The translations under genes were made by a program, and so were the position numbers. Positions 45,139 through 55,649 of a stretch of DNA of 64,000 nucleotides are shown here, in pieces. Origin of the DNA: an uncultured Bacteroides sp. (lineage in GTDB: Bacteria > Bacteroidota > Bacteroidia > Bacteroidales > Bacteroidaceae); assembly GCF_963677685.1 (NCBI RefSeq), contig NZ_OY782186.1, positions 310,001 to 374,000 on the forward strand, read 5' to 3'. Positions within the stretch are counted from its first letter, which is position 1. Each line of letters opens with the position of its first letter. A model generated the notes under the pieces. That model was given only the letters and a program-made list of their open reading frames with translations, did no database searches and had not been told where the DNA came from.

Positions 45139-45146
45139 TATTTTTG
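45139..45146 (+). promoter_or_regulatory. Promoter -7 element of ruvB
   Basis: TATTTTTG followed by CC, 20 bases before the ruvB ATG. Confidence 0.45.
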
Positions 45147-45166
45147 CCTTCCATTTAATAGTAGCT

Positions 45167-46195
45167 ATGGAAGAAGATTTTGATATACGCAATCAGCAGC
45201 TCTTAAGTAGAGAGCGAGATTATGAAAATGCTTTGCGTCCTTTAAGTTTTCAGGATTTTAATGGGCAGGACAAAGTTGTGGATAATCTGCGTATTTTTGT
45301 GAAAGCTGCCCGTTTGCGAGGGGAAGCTTTAGATCATGTGCTTCTGCACGGCCCTCCTGGTTTGGGAAAAACAACTTTATCTAATATTATAGCCAATGAG
45401 CTAGGGGTGGGCTTTAAAATTTCATCCGGTCCGGTGCTTGATAAACCGGGAGATTTAGCTGGGGTATTGACTAGCTTAGAACCTAATGATGTACTTTTTA
45501 TTGATGAAATTCACCGTTTATCTCCTGTGGTGGAAGAATATTTATATTCTGCGATGGAAGATTATCGAATTGATATAATGATAGATAAGGGGCCGTCGGC
45601 ACGAAGTATTCAAATTGATTTAAATCCTTTTACTTTAGTGGGTGCGACGACTAGAAGTGGTCTGCTGACAGCACCTTTACGAGCTCGTTTCGGAATTAAT
45701 CTGCATCTGGAATATTATGATGATGATGTGCTGAGTGGTATTATTGAGCGTTCGGCAGGTATATTAAATGTACCTTGCTCTATTCCGGCAGCTGGCGAAA
45801 TAGCTTCCCGAAGTAGAGGAACACCTCGTATTGCTAATGCTTTACTTAGGCGTGTGCGTGATTTTGCACAAGTCAAAGGGTCAGGCTCTATTGATAAAGA
45901 GATAGCCGACTTTGCACTTGAAGCTCTGAATATTGATAAATATGGGCTTGATGAAATAGACAACAAGATTCTCTGTACCATTATAGATAAATTTAAAGGC
46001 GGACCGGTGGGGTTGACTACTATCTCTACTGCTTTGGGTGAAGATGCGGGAACGATTGAAGAGGTGTATGAACCGTTTCTTATTAAAGAAGGTTTCCTGA
46101 AGCGCACTCCTCGTGGCCGAGAGGTTACCGAGTTGGCTTATAGTCATTTAGGAAAGAGTCTATATGATGGCAACGTGAGAACTTTGTTTGATTAA
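45167..46195 (+). CDS. ruvB: Holliday junction branch migration helicase RuvB
   Basis: 342 aa, standard. AAA+ ATPase with Walker [13 protein letters not shown] (about 62-73), Walker B FIDEIHRL (about 109-116), sensor 1 GATTRSGLL and Arg-finger region, then a winged-helix C-terminus (about 265-335; [19 protein letters not shown]). With RuvA it drives branch migration during recombinational repair. It is followed after 18 bp by the flippase gene. Confidence 0.98.
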   Translation: MEEDFDIRNQQLLSRERDYENALRPLSFQDFNGQDKVVDNLRIFVKAARLRGEALDHVLLHGPPGLGKTTLSNIIANELGVGFKISSGPVLDKPGDLAGVLTSLEPNDVLFIDEIHRLSPVVEEYLYSAMEDYRIDIMIDKGPSARSIQIDLNPFTLVGATTRSGLLTAPLRARFGINLHLEYYDDDVLSGIIERSAGILNVPCSIPAAGEIASRSRGTPRIANALLRRVRDFAQVKGSGSIDKEIADFALEALNIDKYGLDEIDNKILCTIIDKFKGGPVGLTTISTALGEDAGTIEEVYEPFLIKEGFLKRTPRGREVTELAYSHLGKSLYDGNVRTLFD

Positions 46196-46213
46196 ATAAT
46201 ATTTTAATATACT

Positions 46214-47713
46214 ATGGCCGGATTAAAATCTTTGGTTAAAGACACTGCTATTTATGGCTTAAGCAGTATTATTGGACGTTTCTTAAATTATTTGCTGGTT
46301 CCTTTATATACCATGAAATTACCCGCGGCATCGGGTGGTTATGGAGTGGTCACCAATGTTTATGCGATGACGGCCTTATGTCTTGTGTTGCTAACTTATG
46401 GTATGGAGACGGGGTTCTTTTATTTTGCAAACAAAAAGGAAGAGGATCCGCTTAGAGTTTACTCCAATTCGCTGATTTCAGTCGGATTTACTTCTTTGAT
46501 GTTTATTCTGCTCTGCTTATTATTTCTTCATGATATCTCTTCTTTTTTGGGATATGCTAAGAATCCAGAATTCATTGGAATGATGGCTATTACGATAGCT
46601 CTTGATGCTTTTCAATGCATTCCTTTTGCCTACTTGCGGTTTAAAAAGAGGCCAATCAAGTTTGCAGCGATTAAAATGTTGTTTATTGCATCTAATATTT
46701 TTCTGGTTCTCTTCTTCTTAGTTTTATGCCCTTGGTTGTCTATTCATTATTCTTGGGTGGTATCCTGGTTTTATGATCCTAATTATCAGGTAGGATACAT
46801 TTTTATGGCTAATTTGATTTGCATTAGCATACAGATGTTAGTTCTTATTCCAGAGCTTACCGGATTTAAATATATTTTTGATAAAGCTTTGATAAAGAGG
46901 ATGTTATCTTATTCTTTCCCGATATTGGTATTGGGCATTGCAGGTAGCTTAAATCAGACTATTGATAAATTGCTTTATCCTTTTTTGTTTGCAGACCGAC
47001 AAGAAGCGATGTCCCAGCTTGGTATTTATGGAGCGGTGAGCAAGATTGCTATGATTGTGGCAATGTTCACTCAAGCTTTTCGCTACGCATACGAACCATT
47101 TGTATTTGGCAAAAATAGAGAAGGGGATAACCGTGAGATGTATGCTTCGGCTATGAAATATTTTATTATTGTAGCCCTTCTTGCTTTCTTAATCGTGATG
47201 TTTTATATGGATATAGTGAAACATCTGATTAGTTCTGATTATTGGGTTGGTTTGAGCGTAGTAGGTATCTTAATGATAGCTGAAATATTTAAAGGTATTT
47301 ATTTTAATCTTTCTTTTTGGTATAAATTGATCGATCAAACTCGTTGGGGTGCTTATTTCTCTATAATAGGCTGTGTCATAATCGTACTGCTCAATATTTT
47401 TTTGGTCCCTATATATGGTTATGTAGCTTGCGCTTGGGCTGGAGTGATAGGTTATGCGGTGGTAACGTTCCTTTCTTATTTTGTTGGGCAAAAGAAATAC
47501 CCTATAACTTATGATTTGAAAAGTATCGGCGCTTATGTGCTTTTGGCTGTTATGCTTTATGCGGCATCAGAATTGATTGTAATCAGTAATCTTATTGTTC
47601 GCTTAATATTTCATACATTGTTATTGTTTGTTTTTCTTGCTTTCATTGTGAAGAAAGACCTTCCGTTAAGTCAGATTCCCATTATTAATCAGTTAGTAAA
47701 GAAGAAATCATGA
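46214..47713 (+). CDS. Oligosaccharide flippase family (Wzx/MATE-like) protein
   Basis: 499 aa with about 14 predicted transmembrane helices. It starts KDTAIYGLSSIIGRFLNYLLVPLYT, a typical polysaccharide-flippase entry with the first helix, and ends in a basic tail. Such proteins move lipid-linked sugars across the inner membrane. No sugar-synthesis genes are adjacent, so the substrate may be a shared cell-envelope intermediate. Its stop overlaps the next gene by 4 bp (ATGA), implying coupled translation. Confidence 0.9.
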   Translation: MAGLKSLVKDTAIYGLSSIIGRFLNYLLVPLYTMKLPAASGGYGVVTNVYAMTALCLVLLTYGMETGFFYFANKKEEDPLRVYSNSLISVGFTSLMFILLCLLFLHDISSFLGYAKNPEFIGMMAITIALDAFQCIPFAYLRFKKRPIKFAAIKMLFIASNIFLVLFFLVLCPWLSIHYSWVVSWFYDPNYQVGYIFMANLICISIQMLVLIPELTGFKYIFDKALIKRMLSYSFPILVLGIAGSLNQTIDKLLYPFLFADRQEAMSQLGIYGAVSKIAMIVAMFTQAFRYAYEPFVFGKNREGDNREMYASAMKYFIIVALLAFLIVMFYMDIVKHLISSDYWVGLSVVGILMIAEIFKGIYFNLSFWYKLIDQTRWGAYFSIIGCVIIVLLNIFLVPIYGYVACAWAGVIGYAVVTFLSYFVGQKKYPITYDLKSIGAYVLLAVMLYAASELIVISNLIVRLIFHTLLLFVFLAFIVKKDLPLSQIPIINQLVKKKS

Positions 47714-49077
47714 AAGCACCTAACCGAAGTATGTTTGTGATTAAGAGATTCCTGAAGGAGTATCTTGATTTGAGAAAAGATAAAGATAATGAATTGGCAA
47801 CCGTTGAATCTATTCGTAGAGGAGTGGAGTTTAAAGGAGCGAATTTATGGATTCTTATCTTTGCCATATTTATTGCATCTCTCGGTTTGAATGTTAATTC
47901 TACAGCGGTAATTATAGGTGCAATGCTTATTTCTCCCTTGATGGGACCTATTATGGGAATAGGGTTATCTGTAGGGTTGAATGATTTTGAATTGATGAAG
48001 CGTTCCCTAAAGAGTTTTCTTATAACTACTACTTTTAGTGTGGCTACTTCTACATTTTATTTTCTTATTACTCCATTTACGCAAGTACAGTCGGAATTGT
48101 TGGCTCGTACTTCACCGACTATTTATGACGTTTTAATCGCACTTTTTGGTGGATTGGCGGGGGTGGTGGCATTATCTACGAAAGAGAAAGGAAATGTAAT
48201 TCCGGGTGTGGCTATTGCCACGGCATTAATGCCTCCGCTATGTACGGCAGGTTTTGGATTGGCTAGTGGAAATTTTGTTTATTTTTTAGGAGCTTTTTAT
48301 TTATATTTTATCAATTCAGTTTTCATCAGTTTGGCTACTTTCTTAGGAGTTAGAGTAATGCACTTTCATCGCAAAGATTTTATTGATAAGAATAAAGAAC
48401 GTACTGTACGACGCTCTATTGTTTTTATCGTATTGCTGACTATGTGTCCGGCTATTTATTTGACGTTTAATATTGTTAGAGCTACTATATTTGAACAAAA
48501 GGTGAATCGTTTTGTCACAGAGCAACTTAATTTTCCTAACACTCAGGTCGTTGATCAAAAGATACGTCATAGAGGAGATACTACTGAAATAAGAGTCGTT
48601 TTGATCGGAGAAGATGTACCAGAAGCTTCCATATTTATTGCTCGTAATAAATTAGAGGATTATGGCCTTGTTCAAACAAAACTTCTTGTGGTTCAGGGAA
48701 TGAACAATAACGGAGTAGATCTTTCTTCTATACGTGCTATGGTAATGGAGGATTTTTATAAAAGTAGTGAAGAGCGTTTGAAAGGGCAACAGGAGAGAAT
48801 AACTTCTCTAGAGAATAGTTTAAATAGCTATAAATTGTATGATGAATTGACTCAAAGAATTGTTCCTGAATTAAAGGTGTTATATCCTTCGGTAAAGGCA
48901 CTTTCCATTGCTCGTACTATAGAGACAAGGGTTGATTCCATGCGTATGGATACGATTACGCTTGCCGTAATGAAATTTTCCTCTAAACCTACTCAAAGTG
49001 AACGTGACAAAATTACTGAATGGCTCAGAGCTCGTGTGGAAGCAAAGCAATTACGCTTGATTGTTGAAAAAGACTAG
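47710..49077 (+). CDS. DUF389 membrane protein
   Basis: 455 aa. The DUF389 domain (about 60-225) has six or so helices with the LGLNVNSTAVIIGAMLISPL and MGPIMGIGLSVG segments and PGVAIATALMPPLCTAG. A soluble C-terminal part (about 255-455) includes a predicted coiled coil near 355-380. The family is membrane-bound and of unknown function. Translation is probably coupled to the flippase by the 4-bp overlap, which is the only hint of a shared role. Confidence 0.92.
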   Translation: MKAPNRSMFVIKRFLKEYLDLRKDKDNELATVESIRRGVEFKGANLWILIFAIFIASLGLNVNSTAVIIGAMLISPLMGPIMGIGLSVGLNDFELMKRSLKSFLITTTFSVATSTFYFLITPFTQVQSELLARTSPTIYDVLIALFGGLAGVVALSTKEKGNVIPGVAIATALMPPLCTAGFGLASGNFVYFLGAFYLYFINSVFISLATFLGVRVMHFHRKDFIDKNKERTVRRSIVFIVLLTMCPAIYLTFNIVRATIFEQKVNRFVTEQLNFPNTQVVDQKIRHRGDTTEIRVVLIGEDVPEASIFIARNKLEDYGLVQTKLLVVQGMNNNGVDLSSIRAMVMEDFYKSSEERLKGQQERITSLENSLNSYKLYDELTQRIVPELKVLYPSVKALSIARTIETRVDSMRMDTITLAVMKFSSKPTQSERDKITEWLRARVEAKQLRLIVEKD

Positions 49078-49115
49078 AGAATAGAAATAGAAGAATAAAC
49101 TTGTAAGTGAATACC

Positions 49116-51323
49116 ATGAACCTGAAAACAACTCGTATAAGAGGACTAAATTTTTCTTTGGCTCTTTTTTTTAAGTATGGCAAAATAATATTTTTGAGTA
49201 TTTTCCTATTGGGAGTAGGTGCAACTACTGTTGTTACACATGCTCACGAAGGAATGTGGATGCTTGGGAATCTAAATAAAGATACTCGTAAAGCAATGAA
49301 AGACTTAGGTTTGAAATTGTCGCCTAAGGAGTTGTATAATCCTTCCAAACCTTCATTGAAAGATGCTGTGGTTAGTTTCGGAGGTTTTTGTTCCGGGGTG
49401 GTTGTTTCCAATGATGGTCTTGTACTCACTAATCATCACTGTGGTTTCTCGGCTATACAACAGCATAGCTCGGTTGAGCATGATTATCTTAAAAATGGTT
49501 TTGTGGCTCGTACGAAGGAAGAAGAGTTGTCCAATCCTGAATTATATGTTCGCTTTTTAATCCGTATGGAAGATGTAACTAAACGAGTTCTTGGAGTGAT
49601 TGTTCCTGGTATGAGCGAAACGGATAGAAGGGTGGTTACTGACTCTGTGATGTTGGCTATACAGGAAGAGATCCATGCCAAAGATTCTACTCTTGTGGGA
49701 GTGGTTGATCCGTATTATGCCGGCAATGAATTTTGGTTGTCTGTTTATCGGGATTTCAATGATGTCCGTTTGGTATTTGCTCCACCTTCGTCAGTTGGTA
49801 AATTTGGCTGGGACACAGATAATTGGGTTTGGCCTCGGCATACTGGAGATTTCTCGGTATTTCGCATATATGCTAATAAGAATAATCAACCGGCGGATTA
49901 TTCTCCTGATAATGTGCCGTATCGTCCTGAATATGTAGTACCTCTTTCGCTTGATGGTTACAAAGAGGGTTCGTTTTGTATGACTCTAGGATATCCTGGA
50001 ACGACAGAGCGTTATTTGTCTTCATTTGGGGTAGAGGAGATGATGAATGGCTTGAATCAGGCTATGATTGATGTACGTGGAGTGAAGCAGGCTATTTGGA
50101 AACGGGCGATGGATAAGGATGAAGCAGTTCGGATTAAATATGCTGCAAAATACGATGAAAGCTCTAATTATTGGAAAAATAGTATTGGGAGTAATGAGGC
50201 GATTGTGAATTTGAAGGTACTTGAAAAGAAACGTGCGATGGAAAACTCTCTTAAACAATGGATACGGAATACACCTGCTGAGCATGATTCATTGCTTCAT
50301 TTGCTTTCTTCGTTGGAGCTGAACTATAAAAGTCGCCAAGAGACGAACCGTGCAATAGCGTATTTAGGGGAATCCTTTATGAATGGGCCTGAGCTTATTC
50401 AATTAGGTTTGGAAATACTTAATTTCGATTTTGGTGCTGAAGAGAAGTATATTGTCGCTAAAATAAAAGGTATATTAGAACGTTATGCAAATCTTGATCT
50501 TAATATTGATAAGGATGTTTTTGTTGCAATGCTGAAAGAGTATCGTACAAAGGTAGATTCTACCTATTTGCCTGAAATGTACCATTCCATCGCTAATGAT
50601 TATGCTGGAAATGAGAGAGCTTATGTTGATTCTTTATATGCTCATTCTCAATTAGTTTCTCCCAAAGGCCTTAAACGTTTTTTTGATAGAGATACTACAT
50701 ATAATATCATGGATGATCCTGCAATCTCTCTTTGTATTGATCTTATTGTGAAGTATTTTGAGATGAATCAATCCATCGCTGCTGCGTCAGATAATATTGC
50801 GCATGAAGAACGGCTATATAATGCTGCTATAAGACGGATGTATGCGGATCGTAATTATTATCCTGATGCAAATTCCACAATGCGTCTCAGTTTCGGCACG
50901 GTGGAGGGATATTCGCCGAAGGATGGGGTGGATTATGACTATTATACTACTACGAAGGGGATTTTAGAAAAGGTAAAAACGCATTTGGGGAACAGTGATT
51001 TTGAAGTAGGAGCGGATGTTTTATCTCTATTGGCATCGAAGAATTTTGGAAGGTATGCTGATAAGAAAGGAGATATGAATGTATGTTTTATCTCAACAAA
51101 TGATATTACAGGTGGTAATTCAGGGAGCGCAATGTTTAATAATAGAGGAGAACTGTTAGGGTTGGCTTTCGATGGTAATTGGGAAGCAATGAGTGGGGAT
51201 ATCATTTTTGAACCTAAGTTGCAACGGTGTGTTGGTGTGGATATACGCTATATTCTTTTTATTATAGATAAGTATGCTAAAGCAACTAATTTGATGAAAG
51301 AGTTTGTTTTTTCTTCCAAATAA
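49116..51323 (+). CDS. S46 family dipeptidyl peptidase, DPP7-like
   Basis: 735 aa from the ATG at 49116 (a GTG 9 bp earlier is possible). The signal or anchor segment is at about 25-45. The catalytic His is in LTNHHCGFSAIQQHSS (about 105) and the catalytic Ser in TGGNSGSAMFN (about 665). After it comes LAFDGNWEAMSGD. The position that is Arg in the Asp/Glu-specific DPP11 is Gly here (FDGN), so DPP7-type preference for hydrophobic P1 residues is likely. It removes dipeptides from peptides in the periplasm and supports amino-acid fermentation. Confidence 0.93.
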   Translation: MNLKTTRIRGLNFSLALFFKYGKIIFLSIFLLGVGATTVVTHAHEGMWMLGNLNKDTRKAMKDLGLKLSPKELYNPSKPSLKDAVVSFGGFCSGVVVSNDGLVLTNHHCGFSAIQQHSSVEHDYLKNGFVARTKEEELSNPELYVRFLIRMEDVTKRVLGVIVPGMSETDRRVVTDSVMLAIQEEIHAKDSTLVGVVDPYYAGNEFWLSVYRDFNDVRLVFAPPSSVGKFGWDTDNWVWPRHTGDFSVFRIYANKNNQPADYSPDNVPYRPEYVVPLSLDGYKEGSFCMTLGYPGTTERYLSSFGVEEMMNGLNQAMIDVRGVKQAIWKRAMDKDEAVRIKYAAKYDESSNYWKNSIGSNEAIVNLKVLEKKRAMENSLKQWIRNTPAEHDSLLHLLSSLELNYKSRQETNRAIAYLGESFMNGPELIQLGLEILNFDFGAEEKYIVAKIKGILERYANLDLNIDKDVFVAMLKEYRTKVDSTYLPEMYHSIANDYAGNERAYVDSLYAHSQLVSPKGLKRFFDRDTTYNIMDDPAISLCIDLIVKYFEMNQSIAAASDNIAHEERLYNAAIRRMYADRNYYPDANSTMRLSFGTVEGYSPKDGVDYDYYTTTKGILEKVKTHLGNSDFEVGADVLSLLASKNFGRYADKKGDMNVCFISTNDITGGNSGSAMFNNRGELLGLAFDGNWEAMSGDIIFEPKLQRCVGVDIRYILFIIDKYAKATNLMKEFVFSSK

Positions 51324-51458
51324 TGATTAATAACATGTTCTTTTTCGCAACAATCTGACTTTCTTATAGGTTGTTATACTATTGTCATTCAGTTACTAAC
51401 ACTGTTTGAGTGTGGCTGTATGCGTTTTATTTACTCATTATAAAATAGTAAATTGCCT

Positions 51459-52601
51459 ATGAAAGTTCATGAATATCAAGCTAAAGACTTCTTTGCATCT
51501 TATGGCATTCCGGTGGAGCAACATATGCTTTGTTATAATGCGGACGAGGCTGTCTCTGCTTATAAGTCTTTAGGAAAGGAAAAGGCTGTGGTTAAAGCTC
51601 AAGTACTCACGGGAGGTAGAGGGAAAGCTGGAGGAGTTAAGTTAGCTTCGGATGAGGAAGATATTGCACGTAAAACTACTGAGATAATTGGAATGTCTAT
51701 TCGAGGATTTCAGGTTGAGAAAGTTTTAATAAGCGAAGCAGTTAATATTGCGTCAGAATATTATGTTAGCTTTGCTATAGATCGTAACCGTAAGTCGGTT
51801 TTGCTTATGCTGAGTTCTGAAGGAGGAATGGATATAGAATCTGTAGCCCACAACACTCCCGATAGAATCTTTCGTTTTAGTATTGATCCGATGCTTGGAA
51901 TACCCGATTTCTTAGCTCGCCAATTTGCCTTTACTCTGTTTGAAGATATTGACCAAGTCAATCAATTGGCGGCTATTCTGCAAAAACTTTATCGCCTGTT
52001 TCTTGAAAAAGATGCGTCACTGGCTGAAATAAATCCATTGATACAGACTGGGGATGGTCGCTTGATTGCTATTGATGCAAAAATGACTTTCGATGATAAT
52101 GCACTTTTTCGTCATACTGATGTTTTGGATCTTGCAGAGCTGACCAAAGAAGAAGAACAGGAAAGGTCGGCCAAACAGAAAGGCTTTAGCTATGTTTCCT
52201 TGGAAGGGCAAATTGGCTGCATGGTCAATGGTGCTGGTTTAGCTATGGCTACTATGGATTTAATAAAGCTTTATGGAGGTAGCCCAGCCAATTTTTTGGA
52301 TATTGGGGGAAGTTCTAATCCGGTGAAGGTAATAGAAGCCATGAAATTATTATTAAGCGATAAACAGGTAAGGGTTGTCTTGATTAATATTTTTGGTGGT
52401 ATCACTCGATGTGATGATGTGGCAACAGGCTTATTAGAGGCTTTTAAACAAATTGAAACAGAAACGCCGGTTATTGTTCGCCTCACAGGCACAAACGAAC
52501 GAGAGGGACGTTTATTGCTACAGAATACGCAGTTTTTAGTGGCTGAAACTATGAGTGAAGCTACGCATATGGCAGTGAAAATAGCATCTGAATCACATTA
52601 A
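51459..52601 (+). CDS. sucC: Succinyl-CoA synthetase beta subunit
   Basis: 380 aa from the ATG at 51459; the family starts MKVHEYQAK, so a TTG two codons earlier is not used. The ATP-grasp domain (about 1-235) has [18 protein letters not shown] (about 45-62) and LAEINPLI (about 190-197). The C-terminal CoA-ligase domain (about 240-378) has the [10 protein letters not shown] and LTGTNEREG motifs. With SucD it interconverts succinyl-CoA and succinate with ADP/ATP phosphorylation. Directly followed by sucD. Confidence 0.97.
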   Translation: MKVHEYQAKDFFASYGIPVEQHMLCYNADEAVSAYKSLGKEKAVVKAQVLTGGRGKAGGVKLASDEEDIARKTTEIIGMSIRGFQVEKVLISEAVNIASEYYVSFAIDRNRKSVLLMLSSEGGMDIESVAHNTPDRIFRFSIDPMLGIPDFLARQFAFTLFEDIDQVNQLAAILQKLYRLFLEKDASLAEINPLIQTGDGRLIAIDAKMTFDDNALFRHTDVLDLAELTKEEEQERSAKQKGFSYVSLEGQIGCMVNGAGLAMATMDLIKLYGGSPANFLDIGGSSNPVKVIEAMKLLLSDKQVRVVLINIFGGITRCDDVATGLLEAFKQIETETPVIVRLTGTNEREGRLLLQNTQFLVAETMSEATHMAVKIASESH

Positions 52602-52611
52602 AAACAAGAAC

Positions 52612-53487
52612 ATGAGCATACTTATTGATAAATCTACGCGATTGATAGTACAAGGTATTACGGGGCGTGATGGAGGATTTCATACTCGTAAAATGTTAGA
52701 TTACGGTACACAAGTTGTTGGGGGAGTATCACCTGGCAAGGGAGGTCTTTCTGTGCATGGACTTCCAGTATTTAACACAGTGGCTGAGGCGGTGGAACAA
52801 ACCAATGCTAATTCATCGATTATATTTGTGCCTGCCCGTTTTGCGGCAGATTCTATAATGGAGGCTGCTGATGCAGGTATTCAACTAATTATTTGCATAG
52901 CAGAAGGTATTCCTACTCTTGATGTTATTAAGGCTTATCGTTATGTAACGGAGAAAGGAGCACGACTCATCGGACCAAATTGTCCGGGTCTAGTGACTCC
53001 TGGACAGAGTTTGGCTGGTATTTTGCCTGGGCATATTTTTAAACCGGGGAGGATAGGAGTGATTAGTCGTAGTGGTACGTTGACTTATGAGGTAGTCTAT
53101 CACCTTTCAATTGCGGGGATGGGACAATCTACTGCTATTGGAATGGGGGGCGACCCAGTAGTTGGTCTTTATTTTATTGATCTACTTAATTTGTTTGAGA
53201 ATGATCCGGAAACAGATGCTGTGGTGATGATAGGAGAAATAGGAGGCAATGCAGAGGAATTAGCGGCTGAATATATTCGAAAGTATCTTACTAAGCCTGT
53301 AATAGCTTTTATTGCAGGGAAATCAGCTCCTGCCGGGAAACAAATGGGGCATGCAGGTGCTATTATATCAAGTGGATCGGGTACAGCTGTTGAGAAAATT
53401 GCAGCGTTAAAAACTGCAGGGGTTTTGGTAGCTGATGAACCTTCACAGATCCCTGAACTGATTCAATCTGCTTTAAATCGTAGATAG
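52612..53487 (+). CDS. sucD: Succinyl-CoA synthetase alpha subunit
   Basis: 291 aa. The N-terminal CoA-binding Rossmann domain starts [17 protein letters not shown]. The phospho-His site is [11 protein letters not shown] (about 244-254), with the nucleotide-facing [11 protein letters not shown] (about 122-132). Length is normal. It follows sucC by 10 bp and forms the same enzyme. Confidence 0.97.
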   Translation: MSILIDKSTRLIVQGITGRDGGFHTRKMLDYGTQVVGGVSPGKGGLSVHGLPVFNTVAEAVEQTNANSSIIFVPARFAADSIMEAADAGIQLIICIAEGIPTLDVIKAYRYVTEKGARLIGPNCPGLVTPGQSLAGILPGHIFKPGRIGVISRSGTLTYEVVYHLSIAGMGQSTAIGMGGDPVVGLYFIDLLNLFENDPETDAVVMIGEIGGNAEELAAEYIRKYLTKPVIAFIAGKSAPAGKQMGHAGAIISSGSGTAVEKIAALKTAGVLVADEPSQIPELIQSALNRR

Positions 53488-53602
53488 TGCTGAGTACAAT
53501 TCTATTCAATTTTTTTAATAAGAGGGAATAGGGTAAAAAAAATCATGTATTTCTATATGTCGACTGAAAAGTACAAAGAAATGCATGATTTTATTTTGTT
53601 TT

Positions 53603-53627
53603 AGAGGCAATCATAAAGATTGCTTCT
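53603..53627. terminator. Weak hairpin between sucD and DEAD-box helicase gene
   Basis: AGAGGCAATC (53603-53612) with GATTGCTTCT (53618-53627), 5-base loop and one G-U pair, between converging genes. There is no strong T-run, so its activity is uncertain. Confidence 0.4.
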
Positions 53628-53641
53628 ATTACTATTATACT

Positions 53642-55513
53642 CTATTTTTTAGGCTTTCTCCGTGCCCAGCCTTCTTCACTGAAATCAGGTCCCTTATCAT
53701 CTATCAGTTTTTGCCAATCTTCTTTTTTCTTGGGTCCTCTTGCTGTTTCATATCCACGCTCTGCGCGATTAGGCTTAGTCCTGCCAGGACGTTCCGCTTT
53801 ATATGATTTCGCTGTATCACCTTTTCTTGGAGAACTACTTCTTTTAGAACCATATTTCCGTCCTTCGCTTCTTGAAGAATTATCTTCACTAGCTATCTCA
53901 ACAGAAACGTTACGTCCTCCAACGTTTGCTGTGTTTAGGCTGTTTATAACAGACTGAACTTTAGCATCTTCTATCTCAAAGAATGAGAAGTTTTTCATCA
54001 AATCAATGCGGCCTATCTGTACTCGTTTAGGAACGTTTTTATTAATAAGCTCTATTAGTTGGGCTGCAAAAAAATTGTCCATTTTGCCTAAGTTTATAAA
54101 GAGGCGAGTGTATCCAGCTTCCGCTTTTCTACTTCTACCACTCTCTTCGCTGCTTCGGCGATCTCTTTTTTCGCGGCTGTCAGTAGTTGGGCTTTGTATT
54201 TCTTCCCGGTTACGGTAATATTCTAAGAAACGGTTAAATTCCATAGATACCATGCGCTTGATTACATCTTCTTTGCTAAGCCATTCTAATTTTCGGTAAA
54301 TAGCGGGCATGAAAGCTTCTATTTCTTCTTCGTTTACCTTTACCTTCTCAATATCATCAATAACTTTAATAAGTTGTTTTTCACAGATTTCTTTACCTGT
54401 AGGCATTGATCCTATGATGAACTTTTTTCCGATGATACGTTCTATCTCGCGCATCTTCCCTTTTTCACGCATATTAACTATGGCAATAGAGGTTCCTGTC
54501 TTTCCTGCACGTCCTGTACGCCCGCTTCGGTGGGTGTAGCTCTCGGTATCGTCAGGTAAACCATAATTGATAACATGAGTAAGATCATCCACATCTAATC
54601 CGCGTGCTGCCACGTCAGTGGCTACAAGAATTTGTATGTTACGTAAGCGGAATTTTTGCATTACAGCATCGCGTTGCGCTTGAGAAAGTTCACCGTGCAA
54701 CGAATCTGCATTATAGCCTTCTTGCATTAGCTTATCAGCTATTTCTTGTGTTTCCCTACGGGTGCGGCAGAAAATAATGCCGTATATCTGTGGGTAATAA
54801 TCTGCTATTCTTTTTAGCGCTGCGTATTTGTCTTTTGCTTGAACTATGTAAGCAATATGCTTTACGTTATTTGTGCTCTCGTTCTTCCGTCCGATAGTGA
54901 TTTCTTTAGCATTGTGTAGATAGTTCTTGGCAATACGAGCTATTTCAGGGGACATCGTAGCCGAGAATAGCAAGGTGTTGCGATCTTGAGGTACATCTGC
55001 TAAAATTGTATTGATACTTTCAGTGAATCCCATATTGAGCATTTCGTCCGCTTCGTCCATGATGACGTTGCTGATCGTGGCTAAAGAAACCGTTTTACGC
55101 TGCATAAGATCAAGTAAACGGCCTGGTGTTGCCACAATGACATGTACACCCCTTTTTAGGCTACGTATCTGGCTTTCAATAGAGGAACCTCCATATACGG
55201 GAAGCACCTTTAATCCATCAATATATTTGGAGTAATCGTTCAAATCTCCTGCTATTTGTAAGCAGAGTTCCCGAGTGGGACATAATACAAGTGATTGTGG
55301 AATGCGTTTTTTTACATCTATTTTTTGTATGATTGGCAAACCGAAAGCGGCTGTTTTTCCGGTTCCTGTTTGTGCAAGAGCTACGACATCATTGCCCTCC
55401 CCTAGTAAATATGGTATCACTTCTTCTTGTACCGGCATAGGGTTCTCATACCCCATTTCTTTAATTGCTTTAAGTATTTCCGGGGAAACGCCTAGCTCTT
55501 CAAAATTCTTCAT
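53642..55513 (-). CDS. DEAD-box ATP-dependent RNA helicase with DbpA-like RNA-binding domain
   Basis: 623 aa. RecA domain 1 (about 1-205): Q motif, AQTGTGKTAAFGLP, PTRELCLQ, DEADEMLNMG, SAT. RecA domain 2 (about 215-375): HRSGRTGRAGKTG. After a linker, a DbpA-type RNA-binding domain (about 465-540; LFINLGKMDNFFAAQLIELI) and a basic, disordered tail (about 540-623) rich in Arg, Lys, Ser and Gly. This layout fits CsdA/DeaD-like helicases that help ribosome assembly and RNA turnover, often cold-induced. TACCTTTG at 55546-55553 is its likely -7. Confidence 0.94.
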   Translation of the reverse strand: MKNFEELGVSPEILKAIKEMGYENPMPVQEEVIPYLLGEGNDVVALAQTGTGKTAAFGLPIIQKIDVKKRIPQSLVLCPTRELCLQIAGDLNDYSKYIDGLKVLPVYGGSSIESQIRSLKRGVHVIVATPGRLLDLMQRKTVSLATISNVIMDEADEMLNMGFTESINTILADVPQDRNTLLFSATMSPEIARIAKNYLHNAKEITIGRKNESTNNVKHIAYIVQAKDKYAALKRIADYYPQIYGIIFCRTRRETQEIADKLMQEGYNADSLHGELSQAQRDAVMQKFRLRNIQILVATDVAARGLDVDDLTHVINYGLPDDTESYTHRSGRTGRAGKTGTSIAIVNMREKGKMREIERIIGKKFIIGSMPTGKEICEKQLIKVIDDIEKVKVNEEEIEAFMPAIYRKLEWLSKEDVIKRMVSMEFNRFLEYYRNREEIQSPTTDSREKRDRRSSEESGRSRKAEAGYTRLFINLGKMDNFFAAQLIELINKNVPKRVQIGRIDLMKNFSFFEIEDAKVQSVINSLNTANVGGRNVSVEIASEDNSSRSEGRKYGSKRSSSPRKGDTAKSYKAERPGRTKPNRAERGYETARGPKKKEDWQKLIDDKGPDFSEEGWARRKPKK

Positions 55514-55545
55514 TAAATATTCTGTATATCTTTATAATTCGGCTG

Positions 55546-55553
55546 CAAAGGTA
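55546..55553 (-). promoter_or_regulatory. Promoter -7 element of the DEAD-box gene
   Basis: TACCTTTG followed by C on the minus strand, an exact match, 32 bases before the start codon. Confidence 0.5.
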
Positions 55554-55649
55554 CAGATATTTTTTGATATTTTTATTGATTGTTCAAAATAAAGAGTTCG
55601 CACTCTTAATTATTGATACAAAGCGATTTACATGCAAGAGGCAATTGGC

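Noticed and set aside
44998..45183. 61-codon open frame before ruvB
   Set aside because: It overlaps the ruvB promoter and start in another frame and has no family resemblance.
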